The notes beneath the pieces were generated by a model. That model made no database searches and was not told where the DNA came from. It saw only the letters and a list, made by a program, of their open reading frames with translations. This document shows positions 12,901 through 23,575 of a stretch of DNA of 64,000 bases, piece by piece (the stretch's first letter is position 1; each line of letters begins with the position of its first letter). The DNA comes from Symbiodinium natans. Its lineage: Eukaryota > Sar > Dinophyceae > Suessiales > Symbiodiniaceae. The translations under genes and the position numbers were made by a program. The stretch lies in assembly GCA_905221605.1 (NCBI GenBank), contig CAJNDS010002168.1, positions 276,233 to 340,232 of the forward strand, read 5' to 3'.

Positions 12901-13018
12901 TGAAAGCGATCCGACACTTGCCAAGTTTTTTTTGATGTCGCAGGCATCTATAGCTGGACTCCGGATACAATGGGCTTTCGAAGCAGAACACAGCCTGGAA
13001 GAGTGTTATCAGATTACG
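9964..13018 (+). CDS. PD-(D/E)XK nuclease fused to SF3-like (D5-type) helicase domain
   Basis: Exon 9964-10190 and exon 10271 onward join in frame through an 80-nt GC-AG intron (10191-10270, CAG|GTC). The join rebuilds the run TSVTTLIHSH, expected near the N-terminus of this nuclease family. Nuclease signature: GTWMH helix (10610), catalytic Asp codon at 10799, the D-W-K triplet at 10844-10852, and a Gln in a LQLNMYKW helix (codon 10952). A long low-complexity linker follows. At 12458 comes a P-loop-like GISPGGVGQS, then FIITGQE and a KKTMSGD...R.PY region as in superfamily-3 helicases. The Walker lysine is Gln. No ATG was identified for the first exon. The frame stops at 13021 while the next frame continues the same protein, so this was probably one polypeptide with the downstream polymerase. 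Likely a replication or mobilisation protein of a mobile element. Confidence 0.75.
10191..10270 (+). other. GC-AG intron, 80 nt
   Basis: Donor AGT|GCGGC, acceptor GATCAG|GTC. Removing it fuses two frames and restores a conserved-looking TSVTTL run. A GT donor two bases upstream would break the frame. The next exon starts with G after the AG, as in the other introns of this window. Confidence 0.7.
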
Positions 13019-15555
13019 TGAACGGTGGTGATATGTATCTCACCGAAGATTCAATGCGTCTTGCCTGCGATCTTCCAATCAGACAGCGTCACGAGCAAAC
13101 CGAAGCAGGACTAGCAGCTGTGATAGCCACAGAAGAAGACAGTGAGAAAAATCAGGATGCAGAAGCGAGCAGTTGGACTCGGCTTCAGGAGTTCTTGATA
13201 AAAAAGCTGCTTGAGTCTGGATCGGAGACGTTGACTTATCACCAGTTCAAAGCTATGTCTTTCAAAGACGTTCAGGTTCCGAATCTTCCGAAAGACAATC
13301 TGTGGTCCAAGCTGATACCAGAAGATCTCATGGTGGAAGGTATTATCAAGCATAAGACCAGCAAGAAGAAGTCTGGCGCGTATATACCAAAGATCAAGTT
13401 TGACCAGACACTTCAGGAAGTTTGCAAGAAAAACCCTGACGAGCAGCAGATGATCTTCACGGAAAAATATGACGTTGCCAAACTTCGAGACTACGCTTAC
13501 AAACACCTGTCGCGTGCCAAAAATGCTGAGACATTCCGAGAATATTACGCAGCAGTCCTGAAGGCGCTGAGGTCACCGCAGAAAGCTAAAGCTGGCAGAA
13601 AAACTGCAGCAACTGCAGATCTCATTCGAAAGACTCAGGCAAAGCTAGACAAACTTGCCTCGCACGAAGATGATGTCCAGAGGATGTTAGGCAGCAAGCG
13701 ACGATTGAAGGAGAAGACTTCTGGTGATGACATCGCCGATGTTCGAGAAGTGCAAGGACAAGTGATCAAGCAGGTGGAGTATCACTACTCCGAAGAAGTG
13801 CAGTTATCTGTGCAAGGCAGAAAGTATTCTCATGCTGGAAATGCTCAGACATCCTCACGAAGGCTGCAGGCGATAATTTTGGACGGACACACAATGGATC
13901 TGGATATTTCAAACTGCTGTGTCTCCATCCTGCATCAGTTGCTGGAAAAACTGAAGCCGAAGCCTCCTCTACCTGACGAACTGAAAACATTTCTCCACGA
14001 GCTGCTCACGCAACGCGAGTCTGTGATCGAGAAACTGGGCTTGAACTTTTCAGAAGGCAAGGAAGCAATCAACAAGGTCCTGAATGGTGGAAACCCGCCG
14101 GATTCTTGCAAAGACAACGAGACTGCGAAGAAACTACAAAGGCTTTCCCTATACTGCAGATGGATTGCATGCAATCTATTGCATGAGGATTATTTGTCTT
14201 TGGCAGAGAACGTCACTAAAACTTTTCCGAGCGCGACAATTTTCAGTCTCATGTGGACATGTGTCGAAGATTGGATACTGGATGTTTGGGCAGCTCACGT
14301 GAGCAAGATCAAGCCTGATCATGTCTCGCTTCATTTCGATGGCTTGCGCGTGAGCACGGATGTCATTCCTGATGTGGATGCTTTTGCAAAAGACTGTAGC
14401 GCTCACATATCGCAAGAGACAACGTTCAACGTGAAAATCGTTCGGAAGACGCACAAGACAGTTTTGCAAAGCATACGCCAAGCTTGCGAGTCAGAATCAA
14501 GCATCAGCACCATGCCACCAATCTTGACGGAGGACGGCAACTGTGTTCCTTGTGCAATGTGGCACGCTTTCGCCTCCATCAGATCTGGAGTGGAGGCAAT
14601 GCTTAAGAAAGAAGCACCGCAGGAAGGCGACCGTGCCGCCAAGCACAGGAAGTATGGCGAAACTGCTCAGGCGCTTGGCATCACTCTGTCGTGTTGCGAT
14701 GGCTTGCCTCCTCCCGCAGTCAAGTCTTTCATTTTACACTCGGAAAATGCTGGACGACCTCACTGCGTCGCAGTGCAACTGAGTGCGGACTGCAGCTACG
14801 CTTCTGTGTTTGACGGCTCTACATACAGAAGGCTGCCATACAACAGTTTCCGGAACGCTGTCTGCGTCGGATTCGACGTCCCCACCGTCGCAACATTCTG
14901 GCAAGCGAAGTCGAAAGATGAGCAAAAAGTTGAAGCGATTCTGCTGGATCTACAAGCAGGAGCTCACGACGATGATATGTCTAGTGACGAAGAGTCTGAA
15001 GATTTTACTCGTCGATGCTCTTCTGCTGTGATTTTGCTGGACGAGGACGACACCTTGTGTGTGTCTGATGGAATTCTGGATGCCATGTCTGAAGAGGTCG
15101 CAGATGTCATGAGTGATCTTTCGAAGAAGAGTTATCGGACAGAAGGGCGTACTGTGTGTCCATTTTGTCCTTTTCGGTCTTTCAAGCAGCTAAGACAATT
15201 GCGAACCCACATCACAAAGCACCACACGCGGAAAAATCAGTACATATGTTCCGGCACCAAGCAAACGAAGGTGGTGTTGGCCCTATACGACTTTGCAGCA
15301 TCTCAGCAAACGGTGCAGGAGAAATACTTGCGTGAAAGCTGTCAGATTCTTCGAAGCACCATTACTCCGGCTTTGAGTTGTAGTCTCAGCCACATCGACA
15401 AGCATATCCGGCTGGTGCTGAAGGCATCCGGTCCGGTCTATGTGAACTTGGACAGCATTGGAAAGACCGAGAACGTCAGGCGTGTTCGCAACATGTATTA
15501 TGACCACACCTTCGCCGACCTCGCAGTGCAAGAGATGATCATGCAGCACGCGCAG
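13018..15555 (+). CDS. Family-A-like DNA polymerase core (TV-Pol-like) plus papain-fold protease-like region and C2H2 finger
   Basis: This open frame runs from at least 12904 and is natural-looking from about 13018. Polymerase-like motifs in order: motif A, MDLDISNCC at 13894, carrying two Asp; motif B, EGKEAINKVLNGG at 14053; motif C, SLHFDGL with His codon 14332 and Asp codon 14338. This order and spacing fit the family-A-related polymerases that accompany SF3 helicases in eukaryotic mobile elements and small viruses. Next is a cysteine-protease-like stretch: EDGNC with Cys codon 14542, PHCVAVQ with His 14761, FDG with Asp 14812, as in OTU or C39-like folds. An acidic linker precedes a C2H2 finger (15157-15222, C-x2-C-x13-H-x3-H). 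It continues through a GA-AG intron into the transposase. The break with the helicase frame near 13010 looks like a one-base lesion. Confidence 0.7.
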
Positions 15556-15649
15556 GAATCATGGCCACCATTATTATTTCATAGTAGCGCTAGTTCTCTT
15601 GTATAATTTCTATGTACAGTTTTACCTTGCTGAACTGTTTCGAAGTAAG
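15556..15649 (+). other. GA-AG intron, 94 nt
   Basis: Donor GCGCAG|GAATC, acceptor AAGTAAG|GTAAG. The length leaves remainder 1 on division by 3, which is exactly the shift needed between the polymerase/finger frame and the transposase frame. The interval contains in-frame stops in the upstream frame. A 19-nt GT-AG alternative (15601-15619) also fits the frame but breaks the AG|G pattern. Confidence 0.6.
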
Positions 15650-17068
15650 GTAAGAGCACTCGGGCCTCGCTTCCATATTGCAGCGCATGCGACCGCGAAC
15701 AGGCTGTCATCTCTTTTGCCTGTGAACGTTCGATTTTGGCTTCCTATTCTGGAAGACATTGCGCAGTCCAGCGCATTCAAAGGAAGCGTTTCCCGAATGA
15801 CTGACCTCCTCGAGAAGAACAAGGAATGGATGTACGTCAGTCTCGATGCGACTATGAAGACATGCATGAAATTAAAAGGACAGGAGTCGTATAGAGCTGC
15901 CAAGCAAGTCCGAGACGCTGCACCATTCGACGACACCATCGCCTGGCGGAGGCTATTGACAGCAAGAGGCAGGTCAGGTGCTGTTCTCCTGATGCATCCA
16001 CTTCCGTCGGAAAAATCCGAGTATGTGGCTGCTGCTCTAGGCGATAATTTTAATTCGTCGCAGCTGAACATGATCGAGTACTTGGCAACGGACAGTCCCT
16101 CATCAAAGTTTTATGGCGAAATGAAGTCCATATGTCCACGCCTCAAGGCAATGTGTCTGGATCCCATTCACCTGGCAATCGTTTACGAATATGCGCAGTG
16201 GAACAAGAAAACCACTGGTTCCAAAACTCTGAGAAGATTGCTGCGTAAATTCATAGTGCCTTGCCAACAGGGGGACACTGAGTGGAGCAGTGTTTTCTTC
16301 ACTGGCGAAGATTCCCTGCCGCTGAATCGAGATGAGGAGAGCGCCAGGAATGCTATTCTTCCGCCATGGATGCCGGAGCGGGATGCCCGAATGAAGTTAT
16401 CTGGTCTGGAGACGACTACACCCTTTCGGAAACGAATTGATTTCATTCACTGTCTCGCTGCGATTTGTTCACTTCATCAGACTGAAGTTCAACGCAAAGT
16501 GACGGGCGCCAATAAGGAAGTCTGTCGCGTGCTCTGGTCTGCATGCGCCCCAGATCGTTTAGAATGGTTAATGAACAATATCCGCATAAGGATGCGGTTT
16601 CCCAAAGAGTACCTGCCCTTGCTTCCGAGCGGTACCTCAAGTAACGAAGCACTGCACGCCGAACTGAATTCATGGAACCGATCGACGAACGTCATGCACA
16701 GATCTACTCTAGCTTTAAAACTCAAGTACTACAGTTACATTAAACTGCTGTCTCACCACGTTGCATGTCAGTTTCCAATGTCGACTGTAACGTCGGAAAG
16801 CGTGTTGCTCGCGAGATGCACCCAGAACTCTCTCTGGTCGGAGACCGACTGGTCCGAGTGGTGTTCTGAGCAGACACACCAGGGAGCACAAGCAAAAAGC
16901 AACTTGCCTCTGGTAAAGATGAGACAGGACGAGGAGGTTCTTGTTCGGAGATGGCTCGCGAAGCGACCTGCGTCCCGATCCGCTTCTAAGAAGCCAAAGC
17001 AGCACGTGACTCCTCTGAATTTACGCAGGCGCAACACCTTGCGAAGCGCAGGCAGGAAAGCACGGTAA
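15650..17068 (+). CDS. DDE-type transposase domain of the composite element
   Basis: The frame ends at the TAA at 17066-17068. I recognise the family from memory as abundant in dinoflagellate genomes, not from a search. Candidate catalytic acids: SLDATMK (Asp codon 15845), LATDSPSSK (Asp 16091) and SGTSSNEALHAEL (Glu 16646, with a second Glu at 16661). Between them is a conserved-looking LDPIHLAIVYEY (His 16169). The C-terminus is highly basic, ending in an RRR-rich tail. With the preceding C2H2 finger as a DNA-binding head this would be a complete transposase of about 600 residues within a still larger polyprotein. No premature stops occur in this exon, so it may be recently active. Confidence 0.7.
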   Translation, partial: VRALGPRFHIAAHATANRLSSLLPVNVRFWLPILEDIAQSSAFKGSVSRMTDLLEKNKEWMYVSLDATMKTCMKLKGQESYRAAKQVRDAAPFDDTIAWRRLLTARGRSGAVLLMHPLPSEKSEYVAAALGDNFNSSQLNMIEYLATDSPSSKFYGEMKSICPRLKAMCLDPIHLAIVYEYAQWNKKTTGSKTLRRLLRKFIVPCQQGDTEWSSVFFTGEDSLPLNRDEESARNAILPPWMPERDARMKLSGLETTTPFRKRIDFIHCLAAICSLHQTEVQRKVTGANKEVCRVLWSACAPDRLEWLMNNIRIRMRFPKEYLPLLPSGTSSNEALHAELNSWNRSTNVMHRSTLALKLKYYSYIKLLSHHVACQFPMSTVTSESVLLARCTQNSLWSETDWSEWCSEQTHQGAQAKSNLPLVKMRQDEEVLVRRWLAKRPASRSASKKPKQHVTPLNLRRRNTLRSAGRKAR

Positions 17069-17437
17069 TAGCTTGACGCAAGCTTTCTAGACTTATGAGT
17101 TCTTAGAATAATGATGACGCTTTAGATCGCGCTCGTTGTGCTTCCGTCTGCTTTGCAAGGCTCTGCGAGTTGACAAATTTTTGGTTAGCTCTGCACGTCA
17201 TACGTCGTGTCGTTGTAGGAAAAAAAGGTATGTTTCTAATTAGAGAAACACATGCGCACGCACATACAAACACATTTGCACAACTGAGTTCTTTCATGGA
17301 ACTCTCTAGCGCCATGATTTCTGAGCGCTGCGATTGTGTTAAAACAGAAAAAAATCGCTTATTGTATTCGGCTGCGCATGATAGCTTTCTGCGGTTTTTC
17401 CACTGAAGAAGAGGTTAGACGTCTGAGCGTTTCAACT

Positions 17438-17438
<1 letters not shown>
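17069..17438. other. 3' flank of the composite element
   Basis: Sequence after the transposase stop with no convincing coding frame. I looked for an inverted copy of sequence upstream of 9 kb that would mark the end of the element and found none by eye. Confidence 0.4.

Positions 17439-17533
<95 letters not shown>
17439..17533. repeat. (CA)n microsatellite
   Basis: About 47 uninterrupted CA dinucleotides followed by ACGCA/CACGC variants. Open frames through it (poly Thr-His on plus, poly Cys-Val on minus) are repeat artefacts. Confidence 0.97.
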
Positions 17534-17536
<3 letters not shown>

Positions 17537-18526
17537 AGCACACTCGCGCGCGGTGACACATATACGCACATGCGCAAATGCAGACACATCATTACGTATG
17601 CACAGACGCATCCGACCATGTTAATAGCTGCATGTTGCCTTTAAATAGTCAGATTAGTTCGGCGTGTGTGTAGCTTTAGGAGCATTTTTGACTGAGGTTT
17701 TTTGTGTTTCATATTTAATTATGTATAGTTAAACTGGATAACAAAGTAATTCCAGCACATGGGTGCATTTGATCTGAGCGATTTAGCTAAAACTTAAGTG
17801 TACTTTAGATACTTAAGCTCAGATTTCTGAAAACATATCATATTGTCTCAAAATGCAGAAAGCCTTGTAGGTCGGAGGGAGAGTTGAACCAGGGGACAGT
17901 GTCGCCAGGGAGATTCAGGGGGAAACCTCAGAAATATCCAGAGGAATGGCTGGGATAGTCTGGATATGTGGAGGGGAACTAAATCCTGGTCTGCTTCTTC
18001 TAGATGCGTCTTCTGACGAAAGACATAAAATCCAGCTGCGGCAACGCGAGAATACTATGAGCAAATATACATACATGACTATGCCATATCAAGCATCCTG
18101 TACTGTCAGTTCTGTGAACTGATTCAATTGAACTGACCAAGTAGAATTAACTGAAACGCTCGCGCGTGACGCCCTGTCTTCCAGAAGAGCGTGAAATTCC
18201 AAAACCTTTATGTAATCAGAATTAAATTTAGGTCAGAGTAAATTTAAACGAGTGGGACTGTGTCGCCACTGAGGTCCAGGGAAACGGTTGGGATGGTTTG
18301 GATGTGTAAAGGAACGTTACATCTTGGTCAGCTTGTTCTACACGCTGGTCGGCTGGACGCCGACGCGGATTTTTTTTCCTTACCCCCCATTCAATCACCG
18401 TGGCCGAGGCCAAAGAAAGAGCTATTAGGCGGAGGGGGAAGCGGTGTGGCCGGCTTCCTGTACGTACCCCTCTGCCTGTCCGGGCGGTGATTGAAATGCT
18501 GTAACCCGTGTAACCCTAAATAATGC
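17534..18526. other. Gene-poor sequence with a diverged duplicated block
   Basis: No gene recognised. Blocks at about 17900-18010 and 18250-18360 share phrases (GTGTCGCCA, CAGGG.AAC, GGGATAGTCTGGATATGT against GGGATGGTTTGGATGTGT, TGGTC.GCTT.TTCTA). This suggests two diverged copies of a dispersed repeat about 350 bp apart. Confidence 0.45.
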
Positions 18527-18660
18527 AAGGGCTGTCTTTGCTTATAACTTGTTAAAGAAATAGATTTTATTACAGTATGTATGTATATATGTATGTATGT
18601 ATGTATGTGTGTTTGTTTGTTTGTTTGTTTTCCAACAAGTTATGAGTAACTACAGCCCTT
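18527..18660. mobile_element. Small inverted-repeat (MITE-like) element with microsatellite core
   Basis: Left arm 18527-18553 (AAGGGCTGTCTTTGCTTATA...) and right arm 18634-18660 are imperfect inverted copies over 27 bp, both ending AAGGGCTGT at the outer edge. The 80-bp core is a TATG/GTTT microsatellite. The size and layout fit a non-autonomous inverted-repeat element. It is not one of the CTTGG-ended families of the right half. Confidence 0.65.
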
Positions 18661-19737
18661 GATCGAGTTTCTAAATATGAATATACCATCATCCATAAAG
18701 GAGCATATGTTAATGTTTTCTAAAAGACCCGAAAGGTTGCTCTCAAATGTATTCTAGTATATAGATCACATATATAACATATACATATATTCTGTATGAG
18801 GGGGGAATTATGCAAGCATGTCACAAGCTTGTCTGGACTGCGAAGCTTCTCTCAGTCAGAGGAGCAGAACGCATGTCACACATGCAAGAGTGTGATTCGT
18901 ATGGGAAGCGCTCAGATTTCGGTCAGATCTCTGAAAGTCATTAGTAATGATTTGACGATAGACGAACGGCTGCATCATTCATTCATGCAGGACGATGATT
19001 CATGCGGTTTCGGTTTAGGGTTTCGCGTCTATGCTCACGGGAGCTGCGCGTGGGTGAGCTGTGATCTCGCTTAGATCACTGATAGTCATGAGCAAGAACC
19101 TGCCTATCGGCAAATGGACAGTGCCAGTGTGGCGCTAGGTATTCCTTTCCAAAGCTGACAGGGTATAAGCTGAGGACGCTGATGCTTGCTTGCAAAACAT
19201 CAGCTCCAGTAGTTCTGCAGGCGACGCTTGAGTCTTACAATGAAGGCGCTAGTGCGTTTCGCGAGGAGTTGTCATAGGGTACGCAAGCAGTGCTACACGT
19301 CTGTACTTGCTAAAGCAATCGTTCCAGACATTCATTATCCTTCTCGTTATAAGGCGGAGCCATGATGTTTTTCCAGCAATCACCGTTAGACTTGTGTCAG
19401 CAAGACTCTGCATGGGAGGCGTCGCGCGATAGCGCGATCTATATCGATTTCTTGTCGCTGCGTATGGCTCTTAGCGGAAGTATGGACGGAGAAGCACGCC
19501 GTGTGCGTGCCCACCTGGCGCGAACCCTACTCCTTGTATACATTGAAACAAGTCCGCTGTGCCTTGATTTGCAGCATCCACGCAAAGCAAAACATGTTCG
19601 ATCACGGCAAGGCTTGCCTGGCATCGGCCAGCTCAGCCCGTGACTAAGGGAACCAAGACTATAGCGAACAAAATCTCTGAACAATATTACCTGGCAATAA
19701 GAATTAGATTCAGGAATGGAGGGCATGGACATGGAGG
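18661..19737. other. No gene recognised
   Basis: Short open frames on both strands around 18796-19074 and 19362-19795 have no family signature. The segment is low in repeats except TATATA words near 18780. It could contain single exons but I cannot support any. Confidence 0.4.
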
Positions 19738-20110
19738 CCCATGCCAAAGCCCCGACCGCTGCCAGCTCTGAACTAAGCTGATGAAGGCCAAGCATCTGCA
19801 GCTACTGCTGACGTTTTGAACTAAGGCAAGGCCTGTTTCCACTGTGACATCTAGGCCTCGACCGCTTGTAGCTATGGACTCAGAGGCAAGAAGGAACGCA
19901 AGACAACAAGCGCAGTGATATAAATCGATGAAGGCCAAGCGTCTGCAGCTACTGCTGCCGTCTTGAACCGAGGCAAGGTCTGCTTTCCCTAGGCCCCGAC
20001 CGCTTGTGGCTCTGAACTCAGAGGCAAGAAGGAACGCAAGACAACAAGCCAAGTCGATGAAGGCCAAGCATCTGCTGCTACTGCTGCCAACCTGAACTAA
20101 GGCAAAGCCT
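19738..20110. repeat. Tandem repeat, roughly 130-150 bp, three copies
   Basis: GATGAAGGCCAAGC recurs at about 19779, 19927 and 20055, each followed by (A/G)TCTGC.GCTACTGCTG and GAAC..AGGCAAG. Blocks of CTCAGAGGCAAGAAGGAACG occur between them. Units differ by substitutions and short indels. A minus-strand open frame across it is a by-product. Confidence 0.8.
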
Positions 20111-20409
20111 TATCCCCCAGTCATGAACTCAGGTTGGGTGAGCAACAAAACTTGAGTGTGTGGCTACATACGCTGAAAACAACAAGGTCACAGCGGCCCG
20201 TGTGATGGCGGTCGCAGGGGTTGGGTCCTTGTGTGCCACGCACCAGTTTGCTGCGACGGAAATAAAACAGAAGTGCTTGCGCAAGGTGCCTGTCCCGCCA
20301 AAAGATCCGCCGCCGGCGCATCTGTTGGAGAGGGCCCAGGCCCACCTGATTATACAAGCAAATTATGTTTGTATAAAATCAAGACATCTTCCGAACCTTC
20401 AGAACCAGA

Positions 20410-21540
20410 ATTACAAGCCTGGCTCAGGCTCAGCAGGAGGTGACGCAGGCATACCTCACCTTAAGACCACGCGCGCACACGTCCTGAACCAAGACTAGCC
20501 CTGACAGGTCTGCGAAGAAGAAGTAGAGTGCGTGCCTGCCGCCTTGCTCCCGGCGCTCGTTGCAGAAACAACCATCTCATGTACGCCTGACTCAGGCTCA
20601 GGAGGAGATGCCGGAGGCACACCTGAACCTCCAAACCGCCTGCAACCAAAGTCCCGCGTCATCTCTGACAGGAACTTGAAGAAGAAGAAAGCTACTGCGA
20701 CCAGCCAGCCTTGCTCTCAGGGCAGAAGCATGAAAAAAAAACATCTCATGTACGCCTGACTCAGGCTCTGGAGGAGATGCCGGAGGCACATCTGACCCTC
20801 CAGACCACCTGCAATCAAAATCCTGCATCGCCTCTGACAGGAACGCGAAGAAGAAGCAGAAGAAGAAGAAGAAGAAAGCTACTGCGACCAGCCAGCCTTG
20901 CTCTCAGGGCAGAAGCATGAAAAAAAACATCTCATGTACGCCTGACTCAGGCTCAGGAGGAGATGCTGGAGGCACATCTGACCCTCCAGACCGCCTGCAA
21001 TCAAAATCCTGCATCGCCTCTGACAGGAACGCGAAGAAGAAGCAGCAGAAGAAAGCTACTGCGACCAGCCAGCCTTGCTCTCAGGGCAGAAGCATGAAAA
21101 AAAACATCTCATGTACGCCTGACACAAGCTCAGGAGGAGATGCAGGAGGCACACCTGACCTTAAGACCATGCACAAACAACGTCCTGAACCAAGTCTAGC
21201 CTGGACAGGGCTTTGAAGAAGAAGAAGTAGAGTGCGAGCCCGCCGCCTTGCTCTCAGAGCTTGTCGCAGAAGCACGAAAGCCAACCGTCTCATGCACGCT
21301 TGAATCTGGCTCAGGAGGAGATGCTAGAGGCACACCTCACCATCCGACCGCCTGCAATCAAAGTCATGTATCAAATGTAACTCTGACAGGAGCGTGAAGA
21401 AGAAGAAGTAGAGTGCGACCCGATCGCCTTGCTCTCAGCGCTCGTCGCAGAAGTGCTGAAAGAAATCGTTTCATGTAAGCCCAACGCAAGCCCGACTTAG
21501 GCTCAGGAGGAGATGCTGGAGGCGCCGCAGGTCAGATGAA
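20410..21540. repeat. Satellite-like tandem repeat, about 170-190 bp, seven copies
   Basis: The phrase CTCAGGCTC.GGAGGAGATG recurs near 20420, 20591, 20760, 20946, 21124, 21306 and 21496. It is followed by GGAGGCACA.CTGACC, CTGACAGGAACG.GAAGAAGAAG and TTGCTCTCAG.GC. Internal (GAA)n tracts vary in length, which explains the uneven period. No unit shows a conserved coding frame across copies. Confidence 0.85.
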
Positions 21541-21865
21541 CTGACAGCAAGCATAGAAACCCCAGACCTGAGCAACCTATTCAAGCCCAACTGCTGCGTA
21601 TGATGAGGAGCAAGTCCTGGACCTGTCGAAGATCCACCCCAAGTGGCTGATGCCAAGGCAGCTGTCTCAGCATGTGGTATTTATGTGAAACAGAAGCAGA
21701 CGAGAAGTTCATAATGGTTTCTAGTGTACATGAGGACATACTCAGAGAGTCACGTATTGTTTGCCTAGATCAAGTGGTAGCTAACACTCTCACTCACGCT
21801 AGGAAGAGAAAATGGGATGATCTCACGGATGAGGAGAAGCAAGATGCGGGTGGCTCAGGTTTACA

Positions 21866-21961
21866 AAACCCTAAACCCTAAACCCTAAACGCTAAACCCT
21901 AAACCCTAAACCCTAAACCGTAAACCCAAAACCCTAAACCCTAAACCCGAAAACCCTAAGC
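21866..21961. repeat. First CCCTAAA telomere-type array
   Basis: About 13 heptamers with single-base variants (CGCTAAA, CCGTAAA, CCCAAAA, CCCGAAA). Apart from degraded traces near 370-415 this is the first telomere-type array in the window. Everything to its right is full of them. Confidence 0.9.
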
Positions 21962-23025
21962 CCTCATGGCTTCACAACCACCCGCGCACCCATACAAGAG
22001 GCACGCCCCTGAACCTTCAAAGGCCCTCTGCAACCTGGAAGCCGGCCCCAAACCCGAAACCCTAAAACTTGCTTGGTAGCTTGCGGTTTTCGTGATAGGA
22101 GGGATATGGTATAGTTAAATATTAGGCAGGGCTTTGTGAATTTGGATGTTCGAATGTAGTTGCGGGGGTGGCGGGCGTTGTTGGGATCACAAAATATCAG
22201 AAACTACGTGTCTGTAACCATTTCGGCATCTTGAAAAAAGACATCGCGCTGTGAACCCTGAAGTCTAAGTTTCGGAGCCCCTAAACCTCGAATATGAACT
22301 TGACAGTCAGGCATTGAAGTCGATGAGAGGAAGACTGCAAATCCAGCACCTCAAGTACCCAAATCTCGCCAAGGAAGAGAAGAGGCGACGGTACTGGTGG
22401 ACGCCCTGGAGGACATGCCGCACGAATGTTGCGTCCTGCATCTCGTCCCATGCATTCCTACTATGGATCTTGAACGTCTGACTTCGCAGGACAAGCCAAA
22501 GGCTATGGCATTATCGACGTGGCATCTGAGCCTGTAGCTGGGTTTGTGTGCTCCAGACGTTGAAGGGTTGTGTTAAGTTGTATAAAGGTAGTTTGGGGTT
22601 AGTACGGCTTTGGAGGATGTAGTTGATGTTGTTCAGGTCGAGTTGTAGATGTAGCAGCTGGCGAGTTTGCGCAGCTAAAGTCTTCCTGGTGGACAGTGGC
22701 ATTATTGAGACTTTTAGTTCTGATGGGCTCGGAGAAGTTGTTTGCGTCAAAGGAGCAGCGTGCGAAGTCGGGTTGAATGGAAAGGGGCATGAGGTCATAT
22801 GGACCCGAGCCTCCAGTTGCTTGCTGCACGCAAGCTGCACACAAACCGACGACGAAGCGGATCTTGCTGAGATTCTCTCTGCGTCCGATGAAAGGATTGT
22901 GGTGCAGTGGCCGTAGTTGTTGCATGTTTCTGTTGGCCAGTATCGCATATGTTGGGCTGTCAGTTTACTTACTGCCATGGTCAACACTGGTGTGGATGCG
23001 AGGGTTTTGCTGCCAATGCAGGGAT
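21962..23025. other. Unassigned sequence before the 139-bp repeats
   Basis: A minus-strand open frame of 226 codons (22511-23191) covers part of this but runs into the tandem repeat and has no family-like pattern. A plus-strand alternative (22623-22916) is equally open. I do not support either as a gene. Confidence 0.35.
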
Positions 23026-23575
23026 TGTGGTAAATATTAATGCGAACAACAATCAACACAAAGAACGCACGAAAACAATTTTGACAGTTCAAGTGTAGGG
23101 ATGAGGTTCTGCGAACAGATTGCACTTGCAAGCGCACGCGCGTCCAACAAGTACAGCAATCAACCCACAAAAACATTAACGCGAACAACAATCAACACAA
23201 AGAACGCACGAAAACAAGTTTGACAGTTCAAGTGTAGGGATGAGGTTCTGCGAACAGATTGCACTTGCAAGCGCACGCGCGTCCAACAAGTACAGCAATC
23301 AACCCACAAAAACATTAACGCGAACAACAATCAACAGAAAGAACGCACGAAAACAATTTTGACAGATCAAGTGTAGGGATGAGGTTCTGCGAACAGATTG
23401 CACTTGCAAGCGCACGCGCGTCCAACAAGTACAGCAATCAACCCACAAAAACATTAACGCGAACAACAATCAACAGAAAGAACGCACGAAAACAATTTTG
23501 ACAGATCAAGTGTAGGGATGAGGTTCTGCGGCGGGTTCAACAAATACAGGCAACCAGCTCACAAGAATATCAATG
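23026..23575. repeat. 139-bp tandem repeat, about four copies
   Basis: GCGAACAACAATCAACA begins at 23042, 23181, 23320 and 23459, exactly 139 bp apart. The last unit is cut off at about 23530, after which sequence similar to the unit start appears diverged. Copies differ by only a few bases. Flanks carry related phrases (CAACAA.TACAG.CAA), so the array grew locally. Confidence 0.92.

Noticed and set aside
12926-12940. Programmed -1 frameshift at a run of eight T in the helicase gene
   Set aside because: A T TTT TTG heptamer is present and the -1 frame is open, but the 0 frame remains clearly protein-like for another 80 nt, so the frame change happens later.
15601-15619. A 19-nt GT-AG intron joining finger and transposase
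   Set aside because: It fits the frame, but its acceptor is followed by T and it retains an unnatural tail; the 94-nt GA-AG intron fits frame, AG|G rule and protein composition better.
9964-17068. Endogenous virus (polinton-like or virophage-like)
   Set aside because: The polymerase and helicase types would fit, but I see no capsid protein, packaging ATPase or maturation protease gene, so a transposon is the simpler reading.
17336-17644. Open frames of about 100 codons through the CA repeat (poly Thr-His, poly Cys-Val)
   Set aside because: They exist only because the dinucleotide repeat has no stop codon; flanking codons look random.
22511-23191. 226-codon minus-strand frame
   Set aside because: It runs into the 139-bp tandem repeat, has no family-like pattern, and an equally open plus-strand frame overlaps it.
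23026-23575. CRISPR array
   Set aside because: The 139-bp units are contiguous with no variable spacers, and the context is eukaryotic.
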